Positions 24,797 to 36,989 of a stretch of DNA of 64,000 bases are shown piece by piece. Location of the stretch: assembly GCF_003255815.1 (NCBI RefSeq), contig NC_037669.1, positions 131,115,307 through 131,179,306 of the forward strand, in the 5' to 3' direction. The notes beneath the pieces are model-generated. The model saw nothing but the letters and a program-made list of their open reading frames with translations. It ran no database searches and had not been told where the DNA came from. How positions within the stretch are numbered: position 1 is the first letter of the stretch; every line of letters starts with the position of its first letter. This stretch comes from Theropithecus gelada (taxonomy: Eukaryota > Chordata > Mammalia > Primates > Cercopithecidae). Position numbers and translations under genes: made by a program.

Positions 24797-25040
24797 GAAG
24801 TGTTACAGCCTAATGCTTAAGAGCTTGGGCTCTGAAGTCTGGTAGACCTGGGTTCAAATCCCAGAGCTGTCATTTTCTAACTGTGACAATAGGCAAGATG
24901 CTAACCTCTCTGAGCTTCTGTTTTCCCTTCTAAAATAGGGACAATAATATTCCTTTTGGCAATAGGATTGCAAGGAAGATAAATCAGATAATATACATAA
25001 ATCACCTAGTAAAATCTAGCACATTTTGAGCTCTAAATAA
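24797..25040 (+). mobile_element. MIR SINE, nearly full length
   Basis: It carries the MIR order: 'taatgcttaagagcttgggctctg', the tRNA-like B box 'gggttcaaatccc' (24850-24862), the core 'tcattttctaactgtgac', 'aacctctctgagcttctgttttccc', and the tail 'agcacattttgagctctaaataaatg'. The B box belongs to the SINE and is not a tRNA gene. Confidence 0.88.

Positions 25041-25082
<42 letters not shown>
25041..25082. repeat. (ATG)14 trinucleotide repeat
   Basis: Fourteen perfect ATG units directly continue the MIR 3' end. The repeat apparently expanded from the SINE's own tail. Confidence 0.97.
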
Positions 25083-26351
25083 TTGTTACTGGATAAAAGT
25101 TTATTAAATGTCTGGCTAGGGTGAAGCTCCAGACCTTACTCTGTAAAGAAGAATAGGAAGCAAATGATTCCCAGGATATCAAAGCAATATCCTTGCTTCA
25201 TTACTTCCTTATGCCAGTCTATAAAATTCCCTAAATCAAATTCTGTCCAAGGTATCATGTCGACTCTGCGTTTCACAGTCCAGGACAAGCTTCTGAAGTA
25301 TGGACAGTGGTCTGCACTTGCACAGAAACAGAAAATCTGTTTAAATGGAGATTATTTGCTTATATGAGAAAAAGTCCAGTAAGGCTATATGAGATTTTAT
25401 CCTGCTCTAAAAATCACACCCTGTCTCATATCAAATTAAAAATAAAGTTTAAAAGGTAGATTTAAAAGCAAAGGGAAGAAAAAGAGGGGGAAATGTTTAG
25501 AATTTTATAATCTACTTAAAGAAATGTTAAGGAGCAGAACTTATACGCCACATAAGAGAGTTAATTAAAAACAAATTATTTGAAAAGGTATTGTTATTAA
25601 AAAAACATAATTATCATGTTTCTTTTGGTTAGCTTCTGTCATTCAAAGAGCAATTTAATCCCAAATCACAGAATCACTTCATTTTAGAAAATATAATTTA
25701 GTGCCTACTCAACATGAAAATGATGATAAAGACCTTAATGACAATCCACTTCCACTTCGTGAGTAGCAAATATATTTTCTCTTCCTATATGATTTTCTTA
25801 ATAACATATTCATTTTCCTAGCTTACCTTATTGTAAGAACAGCATATAAATATATGTTAATCATTTATTTTATTGGTAAGGCTTCTAGTCAACAGTAGGC
25901 TATCAAGAGTTAAGTTTTTCAGGAGCCAAAAGTTGTATTTGGATTTTCTACTGCAGCGGGGTGAGCACCCCAACCCCCATGTTATTCAGGAGTCCACTGT
26001 ATATGCATTTCGTGCTTTTAAAAAAAAAAAAAAAAAGGATTCACCTGGCTTACAAAATGCTTCAGCTGATGAGTTTTCCACTCATTTCAACTTCTGGGAC
26101 ATTCTGAGTTTTCACTGCCCCATCTTACCTGTTTGCTCTCAGTGGAATGTATTTCAGTACTTTTTTTGATCTACATGTACTGCTCTAAATCTCAACTAAT
26201 TTTTTTTCTCTAAACACCAAGTTCTTGATTTTTTGTTAGCTTTCATTTCACCAAAGTTACTTGAAAATAAACCGTCTTTCAAAACAAAATATAGATGAAA
26301 TCAAACATCTCAAAGCACTAATCTCAATTTGTCTTACTTGTTTGTTTGCTT
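25083..26351. other. Unique AT-rich stretch
   Basis: An A-run lies at 26021-26037. Nothing else is recognised. Confidence 0.5.
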
Positions 26352-26503
26352 TTAAGAGATGTGGTCTCGCTCTGCCACCTGGCTGGAGTACAGTGGCGCG
26401 GTAATAGTTCACTGCAGCCTTAAACTCCTGGGCTCAAGCGATCCTCCCACCTTGGCCTCACAAAGAGCTAGGATTACAGGTGGAAGCCACTGCATCTGAT
26501 CCC
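26352..26503 (-). mobile_element. FLAM (free left Alu monomer), reverse
   Basis: A single Alu left monomer: 'gagatgtggtctcgctctgccacctggctggagtacagtgg', 'aaactcctgggctcaagcgatcctccc', 'ggattacaggtggaagccactgc'. No right monomer and no mid A-rich linker are present. Confidence 0.85.
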
Positions 26504-27054
26504 TGTCTTAGCTCTCAGAAGGTAAGAGAGTGCTCAGTTTAAAAGTAACCACTAGAGGGTCTTGTTTTCCTAAACTCACCACAAGGCCCCCAAAATGTTT
26601 GCTTTGTCAGTATAGAATACCTAGAACTAAGAATAAACAGCAGTGAGATACAACAGTACAAACAACAAAATACATCTATTAAATTTTTAATAATTAAAAG
26701 AAAAAGGAAAAGAAAAATTAGCAAAAATCTTCCATGATTAATTTCTTCAAATTGTCACTTTATAGGAAAATCTGAATATGTATTGTTCCTGTGGATAGAG
26801 TTCTGAATCTAGAATTTGAAAACGTGATTCTTTTCTGACACTGCCTTCCTAGCAGCAGAATATTCATTTAAGTAGCTACTTTTTAACTTGAATGCTCATT
26901 TAAGTTCTTTATGCCTCAGTTTCCTTTGCAACCTCACCCACATGTGGCAAAGATGAGACAGAGTAAAAAGATATGAAATATCCTCTTCCTATAGTAAGTT
27001 TATAAGAAAGACTTTCAAACAAAGCAAATAACAGAGAGGAATAGTGTAGACATG
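26504..27054. other. Unique AT-rich stretch
   Basis: Nothing recognised. Confidence 0.5.
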
Positions 27055-27279
27055 AAACATCAGGTTAAAGACCCTTTTCTATAGAAAAGAATCACCTGGA
27101 GAACAACTTTTATTTTTCCCTTTTGGTTGTTTACAGAAGATTCCATTTTTCACTTGGAAGATTTCTTAAACAAAGAGGTCCTCCCTCCCTGCCCAGTAGA
27201 ATTGGCCTTTCTAACAAGTTCCCCGGTGTTGCTGATGTTGGTGCAGCTCTTTTCAGGAGACGACACTTTGAAAACACTG
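27055..27279 (-). mobile_element. MER5A (hAT-Charlie non-autonomous DNA transposon)
   Basis: 'gaatcacctggagaac' near 27089, 'tttctaacaagttccccggtgttgctgatg' near 27207 and 'gacgacactttgaaaacactg' at its end match the MER5A consensus in reverse. Two overlapping forward frames and an exon-like acceptor at 27136 lie inside it and are explained by the transposon. Confidence 0.8.
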
Positions 27280-27794
27280 TTTCAGAATGCTGGATGGTAT
27301 GCCATGTCCACTATCCAGTTATCCTCATACCCAGAAGGATTGGCTTAGAGTAGATAACCTATAATCCACACTATGTTCAGTTCTCCCAATCTCTAGCTTT
27401 CTTTCAGTTCACTTGGGATCATTAATTTTTTAATGCCCTAAAGATCTTTTCATTATAAAGTGAAAGATGGATCCTTTGATTATCTATCTTTCCTACAATT
27501 TCTAAGCAGAAAGTTTTGAGGTTTTGGTTTTATTGGTTTTTTTGTTTTAATAAAGCTGATTATCTTTTTGCAGACCTTCTCTCATGCATTCCTATTAATT
27601 CAAAAGCTCACGAAAATCTATACATGGTACCTATCTTTCCTTTTTTGAATCTAGTAATGCCAAGTGCTATAGTAATTAAATACCAAGACATTTTGTAAAA
27701 AACAGGTAGCTTTCAAATTATTTTATACAAACTTGTGTATCTTGCTTAGGCTATACTATATTGAAGAAATTTAACTGCTCCCCTTCAATCACAC

Positions 27795-28095
27795 ATTTTT
27801 TTCTGATATAAAAGTAACAGACATTCAAATCAGAAAACTTAAGAAATACAGAAACATATACAGCAGTCAATCAAACCAACCATAATCCCTCTGTCCAAAA
27901 ATAGTTACTGTAAAGTTTTTGGTATATTTTCTTCCAGTCTTTCTCAATGCATATAAAGATTATACTAACTAATATTTTACAGTCACATCCCCTACCTAAC
28001 AAATTGAAAGAACATCAAATATGCTTTTAAAAGTACTTAACAGATCCATAATATTTTATTATATGAATGAACCATAATTTAATGGTACATATTAT
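27795..28095 (-). mobile_element. L1M-type 3' UTR/ORF2-end fragment, reverse
   Basis: 'aagaaatacagaaacata', 'ccataatccctctgtccaaaaatagttactg', 'tatattttcttccagtctttctcaatgcatata' and 'aatattttattatatgaatgaaccataatttaat' are the familiar antisense pattern of an old L1 3' region. Confidence 0.6.
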
Positions 28096-28499
28096 CTAGA
28101 GCAACATCACAAAACCTACAGGGGAGTGGAGCTTTAGCCTTGGTTCACATAGAAAATTTATTTTACTTATGCATTGCTTCTGAAGAGAGACTTAGAAATA
28201 CCTTTTTAAAACAACAAAGCTACCTGACCCATTATAATCATGGTAGGGGTTCATTCCCCTGCTTGACATCAACCAATGCTTATTCAGAGTAGTTTCATCC
28301 AAGACAATTTTTCTCTTCCCTTCAACTCAAGGCAAAAATGGAAACAAGGTCCTGCAGATTAGATGGATAATTGGATGGAAGAATGAATAGAAAGAATTTT
28401 ACCAATATAGGCATCAATATAAGTAAATACAATACAAAAGCATAAGTATATATTTTATAGTATTATATATCTATCCATAATTTCTAATACATTAAAATT

Positions 28500-28672
28500 T
28501 CCCTTTGACTTGTATCTTCCATTGGAATATAGATGCCTAGAGAGTAGGTGGTATAACTTATCCACCTTTATCCCTCCCCATTTCCCCCACATCCATGTGT
28601 GCACACACACATACCTAGCACAGTGCCTAGTATATAGTAGATCCTCAAGAGATGTTTATGGAGTAAAATAAT
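28500..28672 (+). mobile_element. L2 3' end, forward
   Basis: 'ttggaatatagatgcctagagagtagg' and 'acctagcacagtgcctagtatatagtagatcctcaagagatg' match the L2 terminal region. A short (CA)n lies at about 28601-28611. Confidence 0.7.
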
Positions 28673-28734
28673 AATAATTGAAGTAATAGAAAAACACCAT
28701 CTTTAAAAATAACAGCTACCATTTATTAAATATT

Positions 28735-29175
28735 CTGATGGTATATTTTATGCATAAACTTGGTAAGGCTATGGTGATCAGCTGTTTTGGTTAAACATTA
28801 GTCTAGATGTTGTTTCAAGGTATTTTGAGAATGTGATCAGTATCACAATCAGATGACCTTAAGTAAAAGTTACTACTTTCTATAATCAGGGTGAGTCTTA
28901 CCCATCAGTTGGAGGCATTAACAGCAAAAACTGGGTTTTCCTAAGGAGGAAGGAATTCTTACTCAAGACTGGAACAAAGAAATCCCACTTGAATTTCCAG
29001 CCTGGTGGCCTGCCCCACAGAATTTGGATGTGCCAGCTCCCACAATCACATAAGCCAATTCCTTAAAATAAATCTCTTAATACACAACACACACACATAC
29101 ACACATGCACACACATACACACACACACACACTATTGCTTCCATTTCTTTGGACAACCCTGACTGACACAGCTAC
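28735..29175 (+). repeat. Ancient interspersed repeat with internal (CA)n, family not assigned
   Basis: 'ttggttaaacattagtctagatgttg', 'cacaatcacataagccaattccttaaaataaatctctt' and, after a CA tract, 'ttctttggacaaccctgactgacacag' are parts of a widespread repeat whose 3' tail commonly carries a CA/TA microsatellite. I cannot name the family safely. Confidence 0.5.
29082..29132. repeat. Interrupted (CA)n microsatellite
   Basis: CA units broken by AT and GC dinucleotides, at the tail of the preceding repeat. Confidence 0.92.
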
Positions 29176-29234
29176 TATGCCATACGTAACCTTGGGCAAT
29201 GATTTCATATCACTGTCTCTACAACGGTCTAACA

Positions 29235-29365
29235 AGGTGTGTATTACTATCCATCTTTTTAAAGATATGTACCTTATCCAAGGCCCCACAAGTCAGTTTA
29301 TAGGTAACAGGGCTGGGTTCAAACTTACCTGTTTCCGGAACCTGTGCCCTTTCTCTCTCTTCAGA
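29235..29365 (-). mobile_element. MIR fragment, reverse
   Basis: 'tattactatccatctttttaaagatatg', 'caaggccccacaagtcag' and 'agggctgggttcaaacttacctg' are the reverse MIR core and B-box region. Confidence 0.6.
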
Positions 29366-30689
29366 GTAACTGAAATGTGATCTAAATCTTCTCAATTCTG
29401 TAGCTGCAGATTCCAGCATTCAGTGTTAGTCGAGCTAGATGAACATCTTAATGGGTGTATGTATGGGGGGACAGGGTAGAAAGGCATGTCCACAACTAAC
29501 AAAGCAGATGTAAAAAGACGTTTTTGTCTAATGGTTGAATCTAAAAATTTTGGAAGGAAAACTAAATACATAGGAAATTAATAAGACTGTTTTTGAAAAG
29601 AAACAGTCATTTTTATGACATGCTAACTCCATATTCAGAAGGATCACAAAACATTCAAAAGAAATGACTGAGACACTCAGTATCATAGGACTGTTTGAGT
29701 GGGAAGTGGGTCCAGAAATCCAGTCGATGTAGAAAAACCCTGGCCTTGTTCTGACAATAACAACAAAAACGAAAAAGTAAAATAGGTTCATAAATAAGCA
29801 CAGCTCATATCTTTGTTAAAACAAGACCTTTTAAGCTCTCTTGTAAACCATTTCCCTACAGTCTACAGAATGTGAAGAAAAATGTTATCTTGATAACATC
29901 TCTGCAAAGCCGCCTGCCCATTTCTTCTGCATCTGTGTTCCTTACTCTGAATTTTCTATGAGAGTAACAGGGAATGACCTAAGACGATTTCTAAATGTGA
30001 AACAAGAGGATTGAGTTCCTTTAGATGAAAATGAATTTTACTCTACTCTTTAGAGATACCAGTGTGCCCACCATTTCCAATGACTATGTTTCTGCTATAT
30101 ATTCATAGCAGCAGTTTCCCAATTTTAAGGCTGTGGAACTATTACAAGAGGCTCTGAAAATTCATATGTACAAGTGAGCATTGTAATCAGACTTAATAAA
30201 TTAAAACACACATACACACACACAAACAGAAAAATGCTTAATTTTTCAAATGGATAGGTATGATTGTGAATGAACAAAGCCAAGCACATTTTATGCATTT
30301 CTATTTTAAAGATTCAGAATTGGCCCTACACATTTACCTCTCTTCCTTCTCAAAAGTCCTATGGAAATAACAAAAATAATTAGAAAAAGAAATATAGCAT
30401 TGAAAAATTAGGAAACCATCAATCAGAAATTTTAAAGGATTTTTTTGACAAAATGAACAAATGAGATCAACTTATGCAAAAACAGATAATGCAAAGCTGC
30501 CTGGCCCCCAAAACTAACACAGAAGAGATTTTTCATGCCCTATGAGGAAAGATAAACAATTTTTCCCAAAAGTTTCTCAATAATTGGTCTGAATTCTAAG
30601 AAAAAAGAATTAGGAGGTAAAATACTAGACCCAAACACGACAAAAGACATTTTTCCTTTCCCCACAGACACCAACAAATGTGTACCAAG
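29366..30689. other. Unique non-coding stretch
   Basis: Nothing recognised apart from a short CA run near 30207-30225. Confidence 0.5.
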
Positions 30690-31530
30690 GAGCTACATCA
30701 TATGAGACATATTCAAGCACTTGAGATATGGTGACCTAGGCGCAGGGTCCTGAAGTAAGTGGGGGAGGAAGTCATGTAGAAATCTGGGGGAAAGCATTCA
30801 GATAGAAGAAAGAGCATGGGCAAAGACATTTAAATAAACATTTGCTGTGAAGGAAGAATAGCAAGTAGACCAATATGACTGGTGAGGAGGAGAATTGTAG
30901 GGGAAGATGAGTTTACAGTGTGAGGTCGACGCAGATCCTGTAGGCCATTATAAAAATGTAAACCTTTGAAGAAATGGATGTTTACTGGCTGCTGTGTTGG
31001 AGAATGGGGTGTAGAGGGTCAAAGATGGAAGTACAGAAACCAACTAGGAGGCTACATAATAATAGCAATAGATGGATAATAATATTTAGGAAAGTTCAGG
31101 TTTGGGTGGGGAGACCAGGACTTCATTTTGGAGTATGTTAAGTCTCAGATATAAAGTATACAATGGGAAACATGCAGTCACAGGAGAGGTCTGAGCTAAA
31201 GATGTAAACTTTGGATTTATACAGATGACATGCAAAGCCACAAACCTAGATGGAATCACCTAGGGAATACAAGGAGATGGAAGAAAAGAGAGTTGAGGAA
31301 TGAGCCCTAGGATAGCCTAACATTAAGAAACTGGGGAGATGAATAAAAGCAAGCCAAGAAACAGTGTCCATTGAGCTAAAACAACCAAAAGAAACTGGTA
31401 TCTTAAAAGCCAAATGAAGACACGAAAGCAATCATTTGCCAGGTGCTACTGAGAGCTCAAGTAAGGTGAGGACAAAGAACTATCATTTAGATTTAGCAAT
31501 ATGGAGGTCTCTGATGATATGGTATCATCA
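30690..31530 (-). mobile_element. L2 LINE, reverse, about 840 bp
   Basis: 'agaagaaagagcatgggcaaag', 'tgtaggccattataaaaatg', 'ggctgctgtgttggagaatggggtgtagaggg', 'gagccctaggatagcctaacattaag' and 'gatttagcaatatggaggtctctgatg' fall in the order expected for the antisense L2 3' half. It is decayed, without a usable ORF. Confidence 0.75.
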
Positions 31531-31949
31531 TACTGTTCACCCGTTTACACTTTCTGGAAAAATTACTTGCAATACTGTGGTGAAATGAGAAATTAACTCA
31601 AACAAAAACTCAAGAAAGGAGTGTATAGCAGGCATGAAATGGTAGTGAACAACGAACTCAGTAAAATTCAAAGTTAAATACATGTAATTACTATAATGTG
31701 GCTATAAAGTTTCATATCATAGTTAAGAAAATATTTTTAAGAGACAAAACATACAAGTAAAGTACACCTATATAGATAATGATGTGGAAATAAAATCTCA
31801 TATTATTTCCATAAAACCTATGAAGCACTGAAGGAAGGGGAAGAAAAAAGGATAAATCAAAGCATATTAAATATGTTTTCCTGTTCGGTTGGAGCTTATG
31901 GATATTTTCATTTCTAATATTAATAAACTATGTAGGTATTTATTAAAAG

Positions 31950-32841
31950 ACTGCTGATGTAGGAAAGAAAATATAGTTTTAAAGCATTTTTAAAAAATCA
32001 ATAAAGTCAAAGAAAGAAAAGGAGGTTAAAAGAAAACAAACCAAAAAAGCATCAGAAAACACAAAATAAAATGGCAGGAATAAAATCAATCATATGAGCA
32101 ATCAAAATAAATGCCTGTTGGTAAAACTGTTTAAAAGACCATCTGATGGAGTAAAAACATGTTAATATAAAAGACAACTCTAAAGAAATATGTGGGCAAC
32201 AATTGATCTGTTATAGAAACAGAATTTGCTATGGCAGTATTCATAACAGAGTGAATTTAAAGCAAAAAAATACAGCAAAGACGGATATTTTATATTGATA
32301 ACAGGTATAATCCAAGAAGACATAATAATCACAAAGTTATATATACCAAAACACACATCATCAATTACATGAAGTAAACACCAAGAATATGAGAAAAAGT
32401 CTTTGAACCCAAAATTCAAGTGGGAGATTCTTATCTGAGAATTTGTTATCTCAGACAATGAAAAAAGGTGTGAAGATTCAAATAATTTAATAAACAAGTT
32501 TCTACCTTCTCACTCTTTAGAAAATTCATCTACATTTAAATATTCATTTCAAATATCCATGAAACATTTATAAAAATCAGTCATTTCACAAGCCATGTAG
32601 AAACCCTTAATAAATTCATAAACTATTGATTCAGTTATCTTCTCCAACCCAAAGGCAGTACTAATAAAAATAACTTACTAAATAACAAAAAAACTAACGA
32701 AGATTCTGACAACTATTAAATAAGACATGAACCAATGAGAAAATCAAAATTAAAGTTACCAGTTATTTGAAATTAACAACAAAAACACTATACATCCAAA
32801 TCTAAGTGAAGTGACCAAAGCTGTATTCAAGGGGAAAACAG
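31950..32841 (+). mobile_element. Old L1/HAL1-like ORF2 (endonuclease region) fragment
   Basis: The A-rich sense strand contains 'ataatccaagaagacataataatcacaaagttatatatacc' (L1 'seen-in-EN' region) and ends at 'caaagctgtattcaaggggaaaa'. The order matches L1 ORF2 amino-terminal sequence with many stops and frameshifts. Confidence 0.55.
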
Positions 32842-33105
32842 TTCCTCTGCCTGAAATGTGTTTTATTTCATTCTTTGTATTTTAAAATCCAATTCATTGG
32901 CAAAATCATTCTGTGCCTTCTATTTGGAATTAATCTTCTCTACCTCTGTACTTCCCCAGCATCTTTTCAAAATCACTTCATTTCACATTTATTCTGCTTG
33001 GCTTTTCAGACACTTGAGTCCATGTCCATCTCAACCCAGTAGACTTTTCAGCTATCAGAGTGTACAGGCCCTGCTTTAACACTTCTGTATCAACTCAGGG
33101 CACAG
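32842..33105 (+). repeat. L2-like 3' region, diverged
   Basis: 'gttcctctgcctgaaatgtg' and the downstream pyrimidine-rich layout resemble the L2 block before its 3' terminus. The assignment is weak. Confidence 0.4.
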
Positions 33106-33114
33106 CACTGTTAA

Positions 33115-33320
33115 AGTCACTGTTCTCTAATGGTAAGAGCATAGGTTTAGAAGATCAGTTAGATCTCAGAATTCTAGCCCTGCCATTTTCTAGCTGTATG
33201 ATCTGGGGCAAGCTGCTGAATCCTCCATCCCTCCTTTTACATTAGTGGGGCTACTATCATCTATTTGGTAAGTTTACATAATAAAACACCAAGCACAGTA
33301 TCTGGAACATAGCTAGACAA
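33115..33320 (+). mobile_element. MIR SINE
   Basis: 'taatggtaagagcataggtttagaag', 'ctagccctgccattttctagctgtatgatctggggcaag' and 'accaagcacagtatctggaacatagc' follow MIR from head to tail. Confidence 0.85.
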
Positions 33321-33369
33321 AGGGAATCTATTATGAACACTGGAACGTTAGATGGAGCAAAGAAAAAAA

Positions 33370-33615
33370 CCTAAGACATAGGTGAGTAGTGGAAAGCCAT
33401 GGATTTGGGAAGCAAACTGACCTAACGAATCCTGGTTCTGCTAGCTATTTGGCAATACTTATAATCTTGAGCAAGTTACTTAATGTCTCTGAGTCTCCTT
33501 CTCCACATCTGTAATTCTGTAATGTTGTTGTGAAGATTAGAAATTGGGAACATATAAAACATTGAGTAAGGAGCCTGACACACATTAAGTGTTCACAAGT
33601 GGTACCTACTATTGT
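33370..33615 (+). mobile_element. Second MIR SINE in tandem orientation
   Basis: 'agtggaaagccatggatttggg', 'cctggttctgctagctatttggc', 'gagcaagttacttaatgtctctgagtctcc' and 'gttgttgtgaagattag' match MIR. It lies only 50 bp after the previous MIR, as an independent insertion. Confidence 0.85.
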
Positions 33616-34669
33616 CACTCACACATTTCCCCAGTTATAGGTCTTCATGAATGTCTGCTGAATTGAATTAGAACTTTATCATCAGAATCTCACTTGGTTT
33701 ACCTGGTCCCCTAGAAGGGCCAGAACTGACAGCAAGTTATCGACTTGGTAAAGCAAGTCCTCAAGAAGCCCCAACACGTGCCTGTGGTTTGGTGAGGTCA
33801 GAGTAATTGAGGCCTCACAATTAAAAAGCAATCTTACGTGAGGTTATCTTGTTGGATAACTTGTTAGGAATCTTTTTCATGAAGTTAAATCATTAAAATT
33901 TGACACCAGAGCAGTCTCTGAGAGAGCCCTAAGCAGGTCTCACTTCTCATTAATATAAATTAAATTCCTCAGGAGACGCTGAGAGTCTCCCCACCTGACA
34001 AACAGTGTTGACATTTATTCAATTTCCCTCTGACCTTTCTGGACTTAAGAAATACCTCCAAATAGTTATGAATAAGCTATTATTTTGGTTTTTACTTCAC
34101 AACTATCTTTGAGAGTAAAGCCATTTTGTCTACTTTATTTTCCAGAATGACCCTTCATTTAACATGTCATCCTGCATTTTATGCTTAAGAACATATGAGG
34201 CTCTGCATGCCAAAAAAATAAATGAGTGTGAAGTGAATAACAATTATGGTGCATTATTCTTTACTGGAGGTCTTTCTTCCTCATTAAAGAAAGGTGATTT
34301 TTTTTTTCTTCCTTAAAAGTCAAAGTTAAAAATCTTTCATTTAGTTTCTCAAATACTAGGAGTGATATTAAGGGTATATGCCATATATTAAAATATCACT
34401 GTTACTCAATTTTGTTGGTACTAATGGATTTTGTTAAATTACAGAGTCGTAAAACGTGAAGGAAAAGAAAGGGTCTTGCTAAGTGAGTGACTGGGTAGAG
34501 GTGAGACACTAAGAATATTGTTATTAAAATATGCAAAAATGAATATTCACCAGGGATAGTTTAGACTGGAGCTTTTAGCTCTGCTATTTCCCTGCATCCA
34601 GCTGGCAGTCTATCTAATTATCACAGTGCCATTCTGGCAGATGAATTTTGATTAATATAAAATCTTAGA
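33616..34669. other. Unique stretch with a motif-dense patch
   Basis: No repeat recognised. The segment 33700-34060 concentrates transcription-factor-type motifs (E-box, RUNX-type, paired GATA-type), described in the findings. Confidence 0.5.
33843..33860. promoter_or_regulatory. Inverted pair of GATA-type motifs
   Basis: GTTATC-ttgttg-GATAAC is a perfect 6-bp inverted repeat made of two divergent GATA-type sites. A RUNX-type TGTGGTTT (33783-33790) and a CACGTG E-box (33775-33780) lie just upstream. Confidence 0.35.
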
Positions 34670-34820
34670 AGTCAGAGGTATCTTTGAGATCACCTAATCC
34701 AATGCACATATTACAAATCAGGAAAAAGAAATCTGGAGAGAAGTCCTTTGCTCAAAGCCTTAAAGCTTGTTAGCTGTCAGAGCCAGTGCTAGCATACAGC
34801 TAGCACTTTTGTTCTCTTTG
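34670..34820 (-). mobile_element. MIR-like fragment, reverse
   Basis: 'gatcacctaatccaatgcacatattacaaatcagg', 'ctcaaagccttaaagcttgttagctgtcagagccagtg' follow the reverse MIR core. Confidence 0.5.
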
Positions 34821-34992
34821 TGGTATTCCACATTCATTTATGTTAGAATTAAGGGTAAGGACCAACTAATGTGAACCACCTCCACTATACAGATACAGGG
34901 AGGGGTCATGGCAGAAGACTAAGAAAAGTGAAGGGGGACCACCTTGTTAGAGACATCAGGAGCAATGTCATCATCTGGTAATAAATCTTTAC

Positions 34993-35313
34993 AAGAGTCA
35001 CTTGTCGGCTGGGCACGGTGGCTCACACCTATAATCCCAGCACTTTGGGAGGCCGAGTCAGGCAGATCACAAGGTCAAGAGATCGAGACCATCCTGGCCA
35101 ACACGATGAAACCCCGTCTCTACTAAAACTACAAAAATTAGCTGGGTGTGGTGGCAGGCGCCTGTAATCCCAGCTACTTGGGAGGCTGAGGCAGGAGAAT
35201 CACTTGAACCCAGGAGGTGGAGGTTGCAGTGAGCCAAGATCGCGTCACTGTACTCCAGCCTGGTGACAGAGCAAGACTCCATCTCAGAAAAGAAAAAAAA
35301 AGCGTCAGTAGTC
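34993..35313 (+). mobile_element. AluSc-like element, forward
   Basis: Full-length Alu at 35007-35299 with 'gatcacaaggtcaagagatcgagaccatcctggccaacac'. The target duplication is imperfect, aagagtcacttgtc and aagcgtcagtagtc, at 34993-35006 and 35300-35313. Confidence 0.93.
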
Positions 35314-36714
35314 ATAGAAATGTCAGCCATTGACTGCAACTAGACTAGTAATCATTATAGCTGTAAGAGGTGCTAACAGTCAAAGGAAGGATACACACTA
35401 AATCTACACTTAGTGGAAGCACTCAAAGATTAACACACAAAAAATAAAGCACTATTTCTACTTGGTCACTAAACCATCTGATTATCTAAAATTTTCAAAT
35501 GGCCTTTTTATTAGGCTACACAAAATCATAAGGAAGTGATTCCCATTAATGTCAACTTGAGTTATGATTCTGTCAAAATTTCCATCATAACTCCAGGCAA
35601 AGCTATCAGAAGCACAAGTCTCCCAGCCAGTAAATATCTTTTCTTTTTAACCATAATATTTTAAAGAATACTTATCATTTTAAAACACTTTTACTACTGG
35701 AAAACAAAACATGAAGTATCACTGCTCACAGTGGCTTCTGCATTTACTTTTTAAAAGGGGTAGGAAGACTCTTTTTGAACATGTCTTCAGTCTTTAAGGC
35801 AACACATTTTTATCTTCAAAGTTGGTTTGCCATGAGCAAATGAATAAACTTCCTTTTAAAAATAAATTAATATAATTTTTGAGGAATTATTTCCCCAGGT
35901 CCTTAACTTACAATACTTAAATATGATCACCTAGAGAGAAAAGAAAAATATAAATGGAAAATAAGATTTTTTTAAATGAAGGTTTTCAAAAAAGATGTTT
36001 AGATAAATTAATTTATAAATTTTAATCTTCTAAAATGCTACTGTTTTCAACCATTCAAATTCCAGCCCATAAAAGAATGTATACTAGAAGTCGTTTAAAA
36101 ATTAAAGATTTTTCCCATACACTGTTATTCAAACTTTAAATAAGTAATTCAAAGTAAAATTATAAAGAAGAAATTGATAAACAACACAAAAAAATGCATT
36201 TTCCCTAAATCTCACTTTAAGAGATATTACTAAGCAACTATCATAGGCAAGGCCTTCTCCTTCAAATGCTTCATGAGAGCAGTCCCTAAAGTTGCTATCA
36301 TTCTAGTTCTGGACTAAGTAAAAAATAAACAAACATGAGATCCAAGCTAATGTTGGGGTAGGGAGAAGATGAATCAGAAAAGACAAAAGAGAAATCAAGC
36401 ATTTAAAGGTGTCTTTATGGAAGGGTAAAATTTTGAAAGATAAGAAAGCACCACAAATAGCAGAGTGAAGCAGTTTCTTGATCCCTAGGTACCAATTTAA
36501 AAACTTTTGGGGATTACTTGGTAACAATATTAGACCACTTTAGACTGCATTTTTCAATGTATAAAACATTTTCTCCATCATCACCTTTTTATTCACTAAC
36601 AGATATTGGGGGTTTGGGGTGACACTCTTGATGTCCCTATTAAAAGAAGATAAACAAAGGATCAAGAACCACAAACAAAACAAAGTACTCCTTTATAAAT
36701 TTCTCAGAATTGCT
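35314..36714. other. Unique AT-rich stretch
   Basis: Nothing recognised. Confidence 0.5.
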
Positions 36715-36825
36715 ATGAGGGTCACATTCCAAGACACAAAATAATAGACAAGTATTATTCCCATTCTATCAATCATGGAAAAGGTTCAGAGGGGTTAGTG
36801 ATGACCCAAATTAAAACAGCAGATG

Positions 36826-36958
36826 GGCTGGGTATGGTGGTTCATGCCTGTAATCCCATTACTTTGGGAGGCCAAGGTGGGAGGATTGCTTGAAGCCAGG
36901 AGTTTGCGACCAGCCTGGGCAATACAGCAAGACCTAGTCTCTATTTAAAATAAATAAA

Positions 36959-36989
<31 letters not shown>

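Noticed and set aside
24850..24862. tRNA B box (gggttcaaatccc) suggesting a tRNA gene
   Set aside because: It lies inside a MIR SINE, whose head is tRNA-derived. There is no cloverleaf or A box of a functional tRNA.
27123..27353. Two overlapping forward frames behind a good splice acceptor at 27136, resembling a coding exon
   Set aside because: The interval matches the MER5A transposon in reverse (tttctaacaagttccc, gacactttgaaaacactg), which explains the sequence.
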